From NCBI GenBank assembly GCA_050184225.1, contig JBFXAN010000057.1, positions 1 through 35,843 of the forward strand: DNA of 35,843 nucleotides, read 5' to 3'. The translations under genes and the position numbers were made by a program. The DNA is from JBFXAN01 sp050184225. Its GTDB lineage: Bacteria > Chloroflexota > Dehalococcoidia > CAUJGQ01. Of the stretch, positions 1-7,337 are shown in pieces. Within the stretch, counting starts at the first letter, position 1. Every line of letters starts with the position of its first letter. A model generated the notes under the pieces. The model saw nothing but the letters and a program-made list of their open reading frames with translations, was not told the DNA's origin and did no database searches.

Positions 1-126
1 CGGCGGCTGGTCCGGGACTACGAACGCTTGCACACCACCTTGGCTGGGCTCCATTTCGTCGCCTTCGCCTGCCTGGCACTGGCGCGTGCCGCCCCGCTGT
101 TGTCGGAAGTGCATAACAGCCTCTAG
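1..126 (+). CDS. IS5-like transposase, C-terminal end (partial, cut by window start)
   Basis: Reading frame 1 is open from the first base to a TAG at 124-126 and gives 41 residues. It begins RRLVRDYERL and continues with a hydrophobic helix rich in A and L. The R-x-V-x-x-Y-E-R pattern followed by a hydrophobic helix is the usual end of the DDE domain of IS5/IS4-type transposases, just after the catalytic glutamate region. The catalytic residues themselves lie outside the window. Its stop overlaps the stop of the convergent hypothetical gene by two bases. Whether the full copy is intact cannot be seen. Confidence 0.72.
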   Translation, partial: RRLVRDYERLHTTLAGLHFVAFACLALARAAPLLSEVHNSL

Positions 127-467
127 CGCACGGTCAGCCGGCGCATCAACCGCTGCAACCGGCCGCGATGTTCGACCGGGGGCGCGGGATCGAGATAGAT
201 CACGCCGCGCTCGGCGGCGTCGCGCAGATAGCGGCCGGCTTCGACATCACTCACCAGCGGACCCCAGATCGCGACGTCAAGATTGGCCGATTCCGTCCAC
301 ATCTCGGTCAGCAGCTGTCGTGAGAGTCCCGCACGAGCACGACGGAGGGCGGCGAGGGCGCCACTGCGCGCGGCGGTGATCGCCTCCGGCGGATCGGTTT
401 CGGCCGCGCCGACCGCAACTGCGTTCACCTGCGGCTCAACACGTGGAGAGATCGCTCTAGCTACCAT
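123..467 (-). CDS. hypothetical protein
   Basis: I do not recognise this protein of about 114 residues. The ATG at 467 is preceded by AAGGGGCGG, a usable ribosome binding site; an upstream in-frame start at 539 would add 24 arginine-rich residues with no better site. The middle part is rich in A, R and L and likely helical. The C-terminal part (VSDVEAGRYLRDAAERGVIY, then a basic RLQRLMRRL tail) looks like folded protein rather than noise. It runs convergently into the IS5-like transposase end, so it may have been trimmed by that insertion. No domain was identified. Plus-strand frames over the same bases are arginine/serine-rich and look like shadows. Confidence 0.4.
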   Translation of the reverse strand: MVARAISPRVEPQVNAVAVGAAETDPPEAITAARSGALAALRRARAGLSRQLLTEMWTESANLDVAIWGPLVSDVEAGRYLRDAAERGVIYLDPAPPVEHRGRLQRLMRRLTVR

Positions 468-583
468 CACGTCCGCCCCTTCCCACGGTCGCGCCGATCG
501 GCGTTGATGACCAGAATGCACGCGGAGACCCGCTCCCACTTCGTAGGGATGGGGCCTCCGGATGTCCGGTCAGCCGGTGCTGT

Positions 584-757
584 CTAGTTGGCGAGACGGC
601 GTTTTTCCGTGCGGTCGATCTGTACCACGCGGCGATCCTGCACGATCAGCGTGACCGTGCCGTGACTGATCGCGCGGATCGCGGTGAGAACCTCCCGCAG
701 AACCCGCTGCTCCTCCATCGTGGGAGGGGCGGCACTGGATGTTTCCGCCACCATCAT
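584..757 (-). CDS. yezD: YezD family small protein (DUF2292)
   Basis: This 57-residue protein starts at the first of two ATGs (757), with AAAAGG just upstream. Its C-terminal half carries the family core: HGTVTLIVQDRRVVQIDRTEK, a short beta-hairpin pattern in which VxxGTVTLIVxDxxVVQIxRTEK is conserved. The N-terminal 20 residues are a variable, probably disordered leader. YezD-type proteins are about 55 residues long, have no established biochemical activity, and are repeatedly found with sulfur-assimilation and sulfonate-transport genes. Here the gene is divergent from a sulfonate-type ABC operon and shares its intergenic region, which supports co-regulation by sulfur supply. The family call is firm; any function is unproven. 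Confidence 0.85.
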   Translation of the reverse strand: MMVAETSSAAPPTMEEQRVLREVLTAIRAISHGTVTLIVQDRRVVQIDRTEKRRLAN

Positions 758-779
758 CGCCTTTTCTTAGTTACTTGAC

Positions 780-960
780 TATCAAACTCAACAACAGCAA
801 TCTATCGGGGTCGCCCCACTGCTGTCAAGTTCCAATTCGGATTCTGGACCCCGTGGTGATCGTCCGGTTCGGCGACTTGACTTCATCAGCGGTGCCGATT
901 AGCGTGATTGAAGTCGAATAGTGTATCAACAAACTCAAAAATAGCTGACCGGTCTATCGG
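780..960. repeat. imperfect direct repeat in the yezD/sulfonate-operon intergenic region
   Basis: Two similar blocks lie in the same orientation. The first (780-817) reads TATCAA, ACTCAA, CAGC, TCTATCGG, then GGTCGCCCC. The second (924 to about 970) reads TATCAA, ACTCAA, TAGC, TCTATCGG, then AGGCGCGC, with a few inserted bases. The first block overlaps the yezD promoter and the second lies in the leader of the ABC operon. ACTTGAC also occurs three times (773-779 and 875-881 on plus, 824-830 on minus). Such duplicated blocks at divergent genes are the usual arrangement of a shared regulator binding site. The regulator is not in the window. Confidence 0.4.
799..828 (-). promoter_or_regulatory. 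candidate sigma70-type promoter of yezD
   Basis: On the minus strand a perfect TTGACA (823-828) is followed after 18 bases by TAGATT (799-804), four of six matches to the -10 consensus. The spacer contains GGGGCGACCCC, a small palindrome well placed for a repressor. Transcription would begin near 792, about 35 bases before the yezD start. Confidence 0.55.
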
Positions 961-996
961 AGGCGCGCTCAGATGGGTGCGCCTCCGGTCCTTTTT
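959..996 (+). terminator. intrinsic terminator or attenuator in the leader of the sulfonate ABC operon
   Basis: GGAGGCGC (959-966) and GCGCCTCC (979-986) form a perfect 8-bp stem with a 12-base loop. GACC/GGTC can extend it after a bulge, and CTTTTT follows at 991-996. This is a textbook intrinsic terminator, yet it sits 35 bases before the first gene of the operon and after the likely promoter, for which a TTGACT at 877-882 is the best -35 candidate. A leader terminator in this position suggests attenuation control. The alternative is that it simply ends stray upstream transcription. Confidence 0.6.
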
Positions 997-1031
997 CGGG
1001 CCGGTCGAACGCCTCGCCGGAGGACCGCCGT

Positions 1032-2102
1032 ATGCGTCGTGCGCACATCTTGTTCCTGCCCTTGCTGCTCGTGCTTGCGCTCGCCGTGGCCTGTGGCGGC
1101 TCCGATTCATCGAAGTCGGAGAGTGTCGGTTCCGCCGGCAGCAGGCCGGACCGCGTCACGCTCCGTCTCGGCTACTTCCCCAACATCACCCACGCGACCG
1201 GCATCGCCGGCATCGAGTCGGGCATCTTCGCCAGGAACCTCGGCGACAACGTCACATTGGAGACCGCTACCTTTAACGCCGGTCCCGCCGCCGTCGAGGC
1301 GCTCTTCTCCGGCGCGATCGACGCGACCTATATCGGTCCCAATCCGGCGATCAACGCCTTTGTGCGTTCGAAGGGTGAGGCGATCCGCGTTATCTCCGGT
1401 GCAACCTCCGGCGGCGCATTCTTGATCGTGAAGCCGGAGATTTCGAACGCGCAGGATCTTCGCGGCAAGAAAGTGGCGTCGCCTCAGCTGGGCAACACAC
1501 AGGATGTGGCGCTGCGGAGCTGGCTGCAGGAGCAGGGGTTGAAGACGGATCTGCAAGGCGGCGGCGACGTCTCGGTTCTGCCACAAGAGAACGCGCAGTC
1601 GCTCGAGTCCTTTCGGTCGGGCCTGATCGCCGGCGCCTGGGTGCCGGAGCCGTGGGCGACGCGGCTCGTGCTCGATGGCGGCGGCAAGATCCTGGTGGAC
1701 GAACGCGACCTCTGGCCGGGCGGCGCCTACGTGACGACCCATCTCGTCGTCCGCACCGCGTTCCTGTCGGAGCACCCCGACGCCGTGGCGCGGCTGCTGA
1801 GCGGTCATGTTGAGGCGACCGCCTTCGTCAACGCGCAGCCGGCCGAGGCGCAGCGGTTGGTGAACGACGTGATCGAGCGGATCACGGGTAAGGCGATCGC
1901 CGAGCCGGTGATCACGGCGGCCTGGCGCAACCTCGTCTTCACCAACGACCCGATCGCCGCGTCACTGCGCGCATCCGCCGACGATGCCGCGGACTTCGGT
2001 CTGCTTGATAAGGGCAAGGTCAAGCTCGACGGTATCTATCACCTGGGACCGCTCAACGAGGTTCTCCGCCAATCCGGCAACCAAGAGGTGCAGGTGCAAT
2101 GA
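1032..2102 (+). CDS. ABC transporter substrate-binding lipoprotein, sulfonate/taurine type
   Basis: This 356-residue protein has a lipoprotein signal: a basic start, a hydrophobic stretch and the lipobox LAVAC with the lipidated Cys at residue 21. The mature part follows the NMT1/SsuA-like fold: LRLGYFPNITHA near residue 50, SGAIDATYIGPNPAI near 95-110, and VLPQENAQSLESFRSGLIAGAWVPEPWA near 180-205. The PEPWA segment is typical of aliphatic sulfonate, taurine and nitrate binding proteins. The start has GGAGG nine bases upstream. It is the first gene of a three-gene import operon, with an ATGA overlap to the ATPase. Sulfonate is preferred as substrate because of the adjacent yezD, but sequence alone does not settle it. 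Confidence 0.85.
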   Translation: MRRAHILFLPLLLVLALAVACGGSDSSKSESVGSAGSRPDRVTLRLGYFPNITHATGIAGIESGIFARNLGDNVTLETATFNAGPAAVEALFSGAIDATYIGPNPAINAFVRSKGEAIRVISGATSGGAFLIVKPEISNAQDLRGKKVASPQLGNTQDVALRSWLQEQGLKTDLQGGGDVSVLPQENAQSLESFRSGLIAGAWVPEPWATRLVLDGGGKILVDERDLWPGGAYVTTHLVVRTAFLSEHPDAVARLLSGHVEATAFVNAQPAEAQRLVNDVIERITGKAIAEPVITAAWRNLVFTNDPIAASLRASADDAADFGLLDKGKVKLDGIYHLGPLNEVLRQSGNQEVQVQ

Positions 2103-2911
2103 GCCAGATGATCTTTCCTGCGCCAGCGATGGCGGACGCCGGTGCCCGCACCGATTCCGGCAATACCCGCGCCGTAGCGCTGCGTGGCGTTTCAAAGCAG
2201 TTCGGCCACGGGGCGGGGGCCGTTCACGCGCTCGACCGCGTCTCCCTTGAAGCGCGGAGCGGTGAATTCGTCTGCCTGCTGGGCGCGTCCGGTTGCGGCA
2301 AGAGCACGATCCTCACCTTGATCGCCGGACTGGACCGGCCCACTAGCGGGTCGATCGAACTGCTCGACGGCCGGCCGTCGCTGATGTTCCAGGAGGCTGC
2401 CCTCTTTCCCTGGCTCACGGTCGAGCAGAACGTGGAGTTTCCCCTGCGCATGCGACACCTGTCACGTTCGCGGCGGCGGGAGGAGGTCTCGCGGCTGCTG
2501 CAGATGGTTCATCTCGACGGGTTTGCGAGAAAACGGCCGCACGAGTTATCAGGCGGGATGCGCCAGCGGGTGGCGCTCGCCCGCGCCCTGGCACAGGGAT
2601 CGCGGCTGCTGCTGATGGATGAGCCGTTCGGGGCGCTCGACGCGATGATGCGCGACCGCCTGCACGAGGAGATCGAACGGCTCTGGCAGGAAACCGGCTT
2701 GACCATCCTCTTTGTCACCCACAACGTGCGAGAGGCGGTGCGCCTCGGCGACCGGGTTGTCGTCCTCTCCAGCCGGCCGGGCCGGGTCGCCGCCGAGTAT
2801 CCGGTCGATCTGCCGCGTCCCCGCCGACTCGAGTCGCCGGATGTCGCGCGGCTGGCGGCGACGATCACAGACCGGCTCCGAGAGGAGGCCGAGCGCCATG
2901 CTGCGGCTTGA
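2099..2911 (+). CDS. ABC transporter ATP-binding protein, SsuB/TauB type
   Basis: This 270-residue nucleotide-binding subunit powers import on the inner face of the membrane. In order it shows Walker A GASGCGKST (about residue 62), the Q-loop MFQEAALFPW (about 98), the signature LSGGMRQR (about 149), Walker B LLLMDEPF followed by the D-loop GALD (about 178), and the H-loop THN. The FQEAALFPW form of the Q-loop is characteristic of the nitrate/sulfonate/taurine family. It starts inside the stop codon of the substrate-binding gene (ATGA) and overlaps the permease by 14 bases, so translation of all three is likely coupled. Arginine-rich ends flank a complete domain; nothing is missing. Confidence 0.9.
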   Translation: MSQMIFPAPAMADAGARTDSGNTRAVALRGVSKQFGHGAGAVHALDRVSLEARSGEFVCLLGASGCGKSTILTLIAGLDRPTSGSIELLDGRPSLMFQEAALFPWLTVEQNVEFPLRMRHLSRSRRREEVSRLLQMVHLDGFARKRPHELSGGMRQRVALARALAQGSRLLLMDEPFGALDAMMRDRLHEEIERLWQETGLTILFVTHNVREAVRLGDRVVVLSSRPGRVAAEYPVDLPRPRRLESPDVARLAATITDRLREEAERHAAA

Positions 2912-3776
2912 TACGCCGGTGCGTGAGCCGGACCTGCTTGACCCCGAACCGGCAGAGACCGCCTCTGCCGCCGGGCCGCGGCGAAGCTGGCTTCGCGCCG
3001 CATGGCGGGCGACGTGGCCGCGACTGGCCGCGCTCGTCTTCGTCCTCGCGACTTGGCAGTTCGTTGTCTGGACCGAGTGGCGCCCGTCGTATGTGCTGCC
3101 CGGACCATCGGCGGTGCTGCAGCGCCTCTTCAATGACCTGACCGACGGCGACCTTATCCGGGCGATCGGTGTCACCCTGCGCCGTGCCGCGGTCGGCTAT
3201 GGCATTGCGCTGGTGGCCGGCACACTGGTCGGGCTGGCCGTGGCCCGGGTCAAGGTGCTGCGCGCCGCTGTAGGATCGCTGATCACCGGTCTGCAATCGA
3301 TGCCGTCGGTCGCGTGGTTCCCGCTGGCGATCCTCCTCTTCCGGCTGAGCGAAGCCGCCATCCTCTTCGTCGTCGTGCTCGGGGCAGCGCCGGCGATCGC
3401 CAACGGCTTGATCGCTGGGGTCGACCAGATTCCGCCGCTTTTGCTCCGCGCCGGACGCACGCTGAACGCCCGCGGACTGTCGTTGTATTGGCACGTGATC
3501 CTGCCGGCAGCGCTGCCGGGCTATGTCGCCGGAATGAAGCAAGGGTGGGCATTCGCCTGGCGCAGCTTGATGGCGGGCGAATTGCTCGTGATCATCGCCA
3601 ACCAGCCATCACTCGGTGTCCGGCTCCAGTTCGCCCGGGAACTGGCCGATGCTGAAGGCCTGATGTCGGCGATGATCGTGGTATTACTGCTCGGCATCCT
3701 CGTCGATGTGCTTGTCTTCGGCCGGATCGAGCAGCTGATCCGCGAACGCTGGGGTCTGATCGACCCGGCGGGCTGA
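2898..3776 (+). CDS. ABC transporter permease, SsuC/TauC type
   Basis: This is the membrane subunit of the importer, 292 residues. I chose the ATG at 2898 because AGAGGAGG precedes it and the upstream extension in the same frame is serine/arginine-rich shadow of the ATPase gene. About six hydrophobic segments are visible, beginning near residue 38 with PRLAALVFVLATWQF. The BPD_transp_1 domain includes the coupling-helix pattern ARGLSLYWHVILPAALPGYVAGMKQGWAFAWRSLM in its C-terminal half (EAA-loop equivalent). PSVAWFPLAILLF is also typical of this family. It is last in the operon; no clear terminator follows. Confidence 0.88.
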   Translation: MLRLDTPVREPDLLDPEPAETASAAGPRRSWLRAAWRATWPRLAALVFVLATWQFVVWTEWRPSYVLPGPSAVLQRLFNDLTDGDLIRAIGVTLRRAAVGYGIALVAGTLVGLAVARVKVLRAAVGSLITGLQSMPSVAWFPLAILLFRLSEAAILFVVVLGAAPAIANGLIAGVDQIPPLLLRAGRTLNARGLSLYWHVILPAALPGYVAGMKQGWAFAWRSLMAGELLVIIANQPSLGVRLQFARELADAEGLMSAMIVVLLLGILVDVLVFGRIEQLIRERWGLIDPAG

Positions 3777-3869
3777 GAAGGTGCCTGCATGGACCTGATA
3801 CCGCTCCGGCTCGGCAACTACCTTTCCCCCACCACGGCCAATTCCGCCGTACAGCGCGCGACATCCTCG

Positions 3870-4100
3870 TGGGTGGTGGCGTCTTGACCGCCGTTTCCAG
3901 CGCCGCCCGGGAGGCGACACCGGCCTTCGGCGGCCCCTCGCTCGCGGTACGTCGGCCAGGACGGCACTACCACCGGCAAGGAAGCGCGCCAGCCAGCGCC
4001 GCACCGTGTGCCCCGACCGCCCGCTCCAGGTCGCGAGCTCATCCGGCAGCGGGGAATCGGCGGGCGGATCTGGCTTGCGCTTTTGACGCTTCGGTGTCAC
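3870..4100 (-). pseudogene. IS630-type transposase N-terminal remnant (helix-turn-helix part, frameshifted)
   Basis: From 4100 downward the minus strand reads PDELATWSGRSGHTVRRWLARFLAGG and then LADVPRARG, which is the winged helix-turn-helix part of IS630-like transposases. At about 3930 the homology jumps frame: PPKAGVASRAALETAVKTPP continues it in another frame before fading out. The DDE domain is absent. The remnant overlaps the end of the DUF2277 gene. It is a decayed scrap, not a gene. Frames over 3684-4100 that run on into the permease are not real. Confidence 0.6.
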
Positions 4101-4314
4101 GGTCGCGGGGCGGGGCGGTCGTCACGAGTGCGTCGAGCAGTTCGTGCGCCGCGTGGGCGATCTGATCGACGGCGCGGTTGAACGCGATCTCGTTCGCTTT
4201 CGATGGTCGAGTTACGCCGCTCAGCTTGCGGACGAATTGAAGCGCGGCGGCTTGGATCTCCTCGTCCGTGGCAGGCGGGCTGAAGTTGTGCAGGGTCTTG
4301 ATGCTTCGACACAT
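4039..4314 (-). CDS. DUF2277 family protein
   Basis: This 91-residue protein matches the DUF2277 pattern from its first residue: MCRSIKTLHNFSPPATDEEI, then AALQFVRKLSG, KANEIAFNRAVDQIA and LLDALVTTAPPRDRDTEA. It is small, soluble and mostly helical, and the family has no known function. It sits 14 bases after the end of the broken PPOX gene on the same strand, so it was probably the last gene of the minus-strand run that the integrated element interrupts. The last dozen residues overlap the transposase scrap and may be altered relative to the native C-terminus. Confidence 0.85.
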   Translation of the reverse strand: MCRSIKTLHNFSPPATDEEIQAAALQFVRKLSGVTRPSKANEIAFNRAVDQIAHAAHELLDALVTTAPPRDRDTEASKAQARSARRFPAAG

Positions 4315-4328
4315 AGGGTTACCTCGAT

Positions 4329-4841
4329 CTAGAAGCGCCAGCGGGTCTGACTGAAGGATTCTCCCTTGCCGAAGCCGAAGGCCGTCATCGGCGCGACTTC
4401 GTAGAGCAGGGCGATGTTGCCTTCGTCGCCGCGAAGGACGCCGTCACCGGCGGTGAATTGGAAGGCCGGATCATACTTCGAGGAGAAGCGTTCGGCCACG
4501 CGCCGGAGGGTGGCCGCATCGTGCACCCGCATCGCGTCCCCCTCCACCACGAGGTCGAGACCCTCGGTCAGTTCCTTCCGTCCGGTCGTGACGACATCAT
4601 GCGGGGTGCCCGCGAGGTTCTTCGCCTAGCGTTCATCTTCTCCGGTGCAGAAATACAGCGCGCCGTCCAGCCAGACGAATACCACTGGTGTGACGTGCGG
4701 GTGTCCATCCCGCCGAACGGTCGTCAGCCAGGAGACCTCTGCAACTTCCAGGCAGCGGGCTGCCTCGGACCACGGCGTCGCGGTCGCATCATCGCTGCTG
4801 AACCGAGGCTCCAACTCAGCCGTCGGATTCTTGCCAGCCAT
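4329..4841 (-). pseudogene. pyridoxamine 5'-phosphate oxidase-fold (PPOX) protein, interrupted by an in-frame TAG
   Basis: Two stretches of one protein lie in the same frame, separated only by TAG at 4626-4628. The first ends VVFVWLDGALYFCTGEDER. The second begins AKNLAGTPHDVVTTGRKEL and runs on to SFSQTRWRF. Together they give about 170 residues, normal for a PPOX-class flavin or F420-binding protein: SWLTTVRRDGHPHVTPV, LYFCTG, KNL, and a C-terminal TRWRF. At the stop position relatives usually carry K (DERKAKN), so AAG to TAG is the likely change. The start is the ATG at 4841 with GGAG seven bases upstream; it lies 19 bases after the hydrolase stop. A real nonsense mutation is most likely, a sequencing error possible. 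Confidence 0.8.
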
Positions 4842-4859
4842 CTCATCGCTCCTTTTCAA

Positions 4860-5681
4860 TCAGTCGTCGATCGCCTGGTAGGTCGAGGTCCAGAAATCAT
4901 CGTAAACAGCCGGACCGCTGGGGGAGGTCCAGGCGGCCTGAGTCATGAGGATGCCGATCAGTTCCTCCCTGGGATCGACAGACCAGGAGGTGCCCAGGCC
5001 GCCGTCCCAGCCGTAGCGGCCGGGCACCGCGGCCACGCCGTTGCGACGGGTGATGATGGAGACGCCGAAGCCCCAGCCGCGGTTTTCGCCCAGGAAGCCG
5101 CTCGCCGCCGCGCACTGTTCGGGCGTGAGTTGATCGGTCGTCATCGCCTCGACGGAGAGCCTGGAGAGGATGCGACGGCCGTCGTACCTACCCTGGTTGA
5201 GCATCATCCGGCCGAAGGCAAGACAGTCATCGACGGTCGAAACCAGCCCGCCGGCACCGGAGGGGAAGTCGGGCGGACGGCTCCACAGACCGCCGTCGGC
5301 TTGATCGTGGAGCGTGAGCGCCTCGGTTTCGGGATCGGTCCAGTAGCTGGCCGCCAGCCGACGGAGTTTCCCGGCCGGCACGCTGAAGCCGGTGTCCTTC
5401 ATGCCGAGCGGCTCGAAGATGCGTTCGCGCAGGAACATCTCGAAGGGCTGACCGGCGGCGCGGGCGATCAGCACGCCCAGCACATCCGACCCGGTGTTAT
5501 ACAGCCAGCGCTCGCCCGGCTGATACATCAGCGGCAGCGTTCCCAGGCGGCGGATCCACTCATCCGGTGGGGCCAGCGGACTGGGCGGCCCCATGCCGAT
5601 CTCCCGCTCGTTCGCGGCCTTCAGGATCGGATACGCATCCGGCGGCGCCATCAGCTGGCCGAAGCCCAGGCGGAAGGTGAG
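4860..5681 (-). pseudogene. serine hydrolase (beta-lactamase family), 3' part, split by the integrated element
   Basis: This is the C-terminal 272 residues of a class C beta-lactamase/esterase-type hydrolase. It contains YQPGERWLYNTGSDVLG, the YxN motif region, followed by FLRERIFEPLGMKDTGF, GAGGLVSTVDDCLAFGRMML and the GWDGGLGTSWSVDP segment near the C-terminus that corresponds to the HxG region. The SxxK motif is missing here and is found in the other half at 16278-16658. The native frame continues upstream of the MAPP codon as LTFRLGFGQL up to the att core, so the ATG of MAPP is not a natural start. Joining the halves restores a 399-residue protein. As it stands the fragment cannot be catalytic. 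Confidence 0.88.
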
Positions 5682-5698
5682 CCGTTTACGGACACAAT
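5679..5698. other. attachment site, left junction of the integrated element
   Basis: GAGC at 5679-5682 is shared with the right junction at 16278-16281. Outside it lies hydrolase coding sequence. Inside it lies CCGTTTAC followed by the arm GGACACAAT (5690-5698), which is the exact inverse of the arm ATTGTGTCC at the right end. The crossover dinucleotide is most likely AG at 5680-5681. Confidence 0.8.
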
Positions 5699-5842
5699 CG
5701 ACACCTGATTCGCCTCCTCCGCTGGTCTGACCGCGACATAGCAGGGCTGGCGGCAGCGGCGGGTTGATAGATACTAGAGCGAAGGACCGCCGCGCGGGTG
5801 GGACCGCCGGCGGCGTGGCTCAGGCCGCTGGAGGGCCGGAAC

Positions 5843-6409
5843 ATGTTGACGATATCACGCAAGGGCGTCAAGCTCACCGATCCGCAACCGCTGATCCTCG
5901 GATCGACGCCGAAGGCGCTGGCGGCCTGGGTTGTCGATTACTTCGCTCCTCCACTTCGGCGGATCGTCCCCTTTGTCGGCGGACAATTCGATCTGACGAC
6001 GCCTGAGACGACGAAGGACTATCGCGGGCGGTTGGTGACGCTCGGTGGCGTCGTCCAGGCGCGTAACACTGAGACGGGTGAGCGCGAGCGGTGGCCGCTG
6101 GACGGGCCGGCTGTCGCCGTTCGGTTGATCCGGCTCGACCGAACTCGGTGCGAGGTGCGGATCTGGTGCTCGCCACTCGTCGCCAGCCTACAGGACGATC
6201 TTCTCGCGGCGATGGCGGAACGATGGTCGGTACCAGCAGACGGCACGGCGGATCGCCGGCAGCGAGGCGGCCGCCCGATCGACACGACTGACCGCAACCG
6301 GGAGATCCTGGCGAAGCACGATGCCGGCAAGACGCGCAGGGAACTGGCGTCGGAATACGGCCTCAGCTACTCGTCGATCAAGGGCATCCTCCAAAAGATG
6401 CGCCGCTAA
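5843..6409 (+). CDS. hypothetical protein with C-terminal helix-turn-helix
   Basis: I do not recognise the first 130 residues. The start at 5843 is preceded by GGAGG and fits better than a GTG/ATG further up, whose extension lies in leader sequence. The body has a beta-rich look (GRLVTLGGVVQARNTETGERERWPLDG). The last 45 residues, beginning GRPIDTTDRNREILAKHDAG and ending TRRELASEYGLSYSSIKGILQKMRR, form a helix-turn-helix of the resolvase/Hin type, so it probably binds DNA. It is the first gene inside the left end of the element. 188 residues. A role in element gene control or replication is a guess from position only. Confidence 0.6.
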   Translation: MLTISRKGVKLTDPQPLILGSTPKALAAWVVDYFAPPLRRIVPFVGGQFDLTTPETTKDYRGRLVTLGGVVQARNTETGERERWPLDGPAVAVRLIRLDRTRCEVRIWCSPLVASLQDDLLAAMAERWSVPADGTADRRQRGGRPIDTTDRNREILAKHDAGKTRRELASEYGLSYSSIKGILQKMRR

Positions 6410-6496
6410 GGAAAAGGACGGACATCTCTGTCCGCCCGTATTACCCGTCCACCCTGACCGCTGAACCTGGGATCACATCACCAGGGAGGCGGTCAC

Positions 6497-6673
6497 ATGG
6501 TCTATCCCACCGTCGTGCAGCGGCTCTATGTGCCTCTGACGGCCGACGCGCGTGCCGCGCTGGTCCGATTGGCCCGCGACGAGCGGCGCCATCCGTCCGA
6601 CCAGGCCGCGTACATCATCGAGCGGGCGCTGACGGATCGCAGTCGGGAGGAGGGTCGCCGCGATGCCGAATAA
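6497..6673 (+). CDS. small ribbon-helix-helix-like protein
   Basis: This 58-residue protein has GGGAGG seven bases before its ATG. Its sequence VVQRLYVPLTADARAALVRL, followed by ARDERRHPSDQAAYIIERAL, has the layout of a ribbon-helix-helix DNA-binding protein: a short beta-strand, helix A, a turn, helix B. Proteins of this kind are usually small transcriptional repressors. The stop overlaps the next gene, whose ATG lies at 6663, so the two are likely co-translated. The fold call rests on pattern only. Confidence 0.6.
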   Translation: MVYPTVVQRLYVPLTADARAALVRLARDERRHPSDQAAYIIERALTDRSREEGRRDAE

Positions 6674-6929
6674 CTGCACCTGTCCCGCCTGTTCCGCGCT
6701 GCTGGCCGAGTGCGGGCCTGACCTGTTCCCGCTGTACTCGAAGAAGTTGTTGATCCACGGATGGGCCGGGGCGATGTCGCAAGCCGAGCGAGCCTATCGC
6801 CGGGCGCACTCCCGCGCGGCTCAACAGAGCGCAGCACGGCTGCGGGATCGCCGGGGGAGTGTATCGGGACCATCCACAGCAAACGGGGCGTCTCCCGTAG
6901 GGGTTTCGGCCCAGAACGGAGATGTGTAG
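6663..6929 (+). CDS. hypothetical protein with N-terminal Cys cluster
   Basis: This 88-residue protein begins MPNNCTCPACSALLAECG, with four cysteines in the first 17 residues (C5, C7, C10, C17), enough for one zinc site. The rest is basic and low in predicted structure (RAYRRAHSRAAQQSAARLRDRR). Its start overlaps the end of the ribbon-helix-helix gene by 11 bases. No family was recognised. The C-terminal 25 residues look disordered and may be unimportant. Confidence 0.5.
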   Translation: MPNNCTCPACSALLAECGPDLFPLYSKKLLIHGWAGAMSQAERAYRRAHSRAAQQSAARLRDRRGSVSGPSTANGASPVGVSAQNGDV

Positions 6930-6931
6930 CG

Positions 6932-7120
6932 ATGCCGTCACCAACACCGCGTAACCATCGAGCGGCACGGGAGGCAGCCGGCCGGCGGCTGTGGGCGTGG
7001 CTGCTTCGGCCTGACGATGACGAAAGCTCGAAAAATGCGGACGCCGGAGCGGCGAACTCCGGCGGCGCGATGAAGAACGGAGAACGCGATGGACGGACGC
7101 AATTCTCGGATTCAGTCTAG
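6932..7120 (+). CDS. hypothetical small protein
   Basis: The frame gives 62 residues starting MPSPTPRNHRAAREAAGRRL, then a hydrophobic WAWLL patch and an acidic, disordered tail (DDDESSKNADAG). It starts two bases after the previous stop and overlaps the following gene by 32 bases, so it fits a compact phage-type transcription unit. GGAG lies close upstream (GGAGATG at about 6919). No family was recognised, and a spurious frame cannot be excluded. Confidence 0.4.
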   Translation: MPSPTPRNHRAAREAAGRRLWAWLLRPDDDESSKNADAGAANSGGAMKNGERDGRTQFSDSV

Positions 7121-7337
7121 CACAGCCACGCTCACGGTCGAGGGCGACGGCGAGGGCGACCTCCGCATCGTCACCGTTGACTGCGAGCACGCGAGCACAA
7201 TGGTCGGCCTGATCGCCGCAGCCGGCGTGGTCGATGACGTGACCGGCGTCCGGCTGGGGTTGCTCCGGCACTACGCCGAAGAGGGCTGTCGCTGCACGCG
7301 GCAGCTTCGGCGGCGGTACAACGTGGCGGTGGGATGA
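7089..7337 (+). CDS. hypothetical small protein
   Basis: This 82-residue frame begins with an ATG preceded by GGAG (AACGGAGAACGCG). It encodes an ordinary mixed composition: STATLTVEGDGEGDLRIVTV, then a helix HASTMVGLIAAAGVVDDV and a basic end containing CRCTRQLRRRY. The stop overlaps the primase start (ATGATGA), which argues that it is translated. No domain was recognised. The position directly before a primase suggests an accessory replication protein, but this is inference only. Confidence 0.5.
   Translation: MDGRNSRIQSSTATLTVEGDGEGDLRIVTVDCEHASTMVGLIAAAGVVDDVTGVRLGLLRHYAEEGCRCTRQLRRRYNVAVG

Noticed and set aside
758..1031. SAM-type riboswitch before the sulfonate operon
   Set aside because: I see no conserved SAM-I core sequences; only the terminator and repeated blocks are present.
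3592..3864. Minus-strand frames running from the transposase scrap into the permease gene
   Set aside because: Homology to the transposase ends near 3870; the rest is antisense to the permease.
4458..5708. A 416-residue open frame on the plus strand
   Set aside because: It runs antisense to the serine hydrolase and PPOX genes, whose minus-strand frames show clear family motifs. It is a by-product of high GC content.
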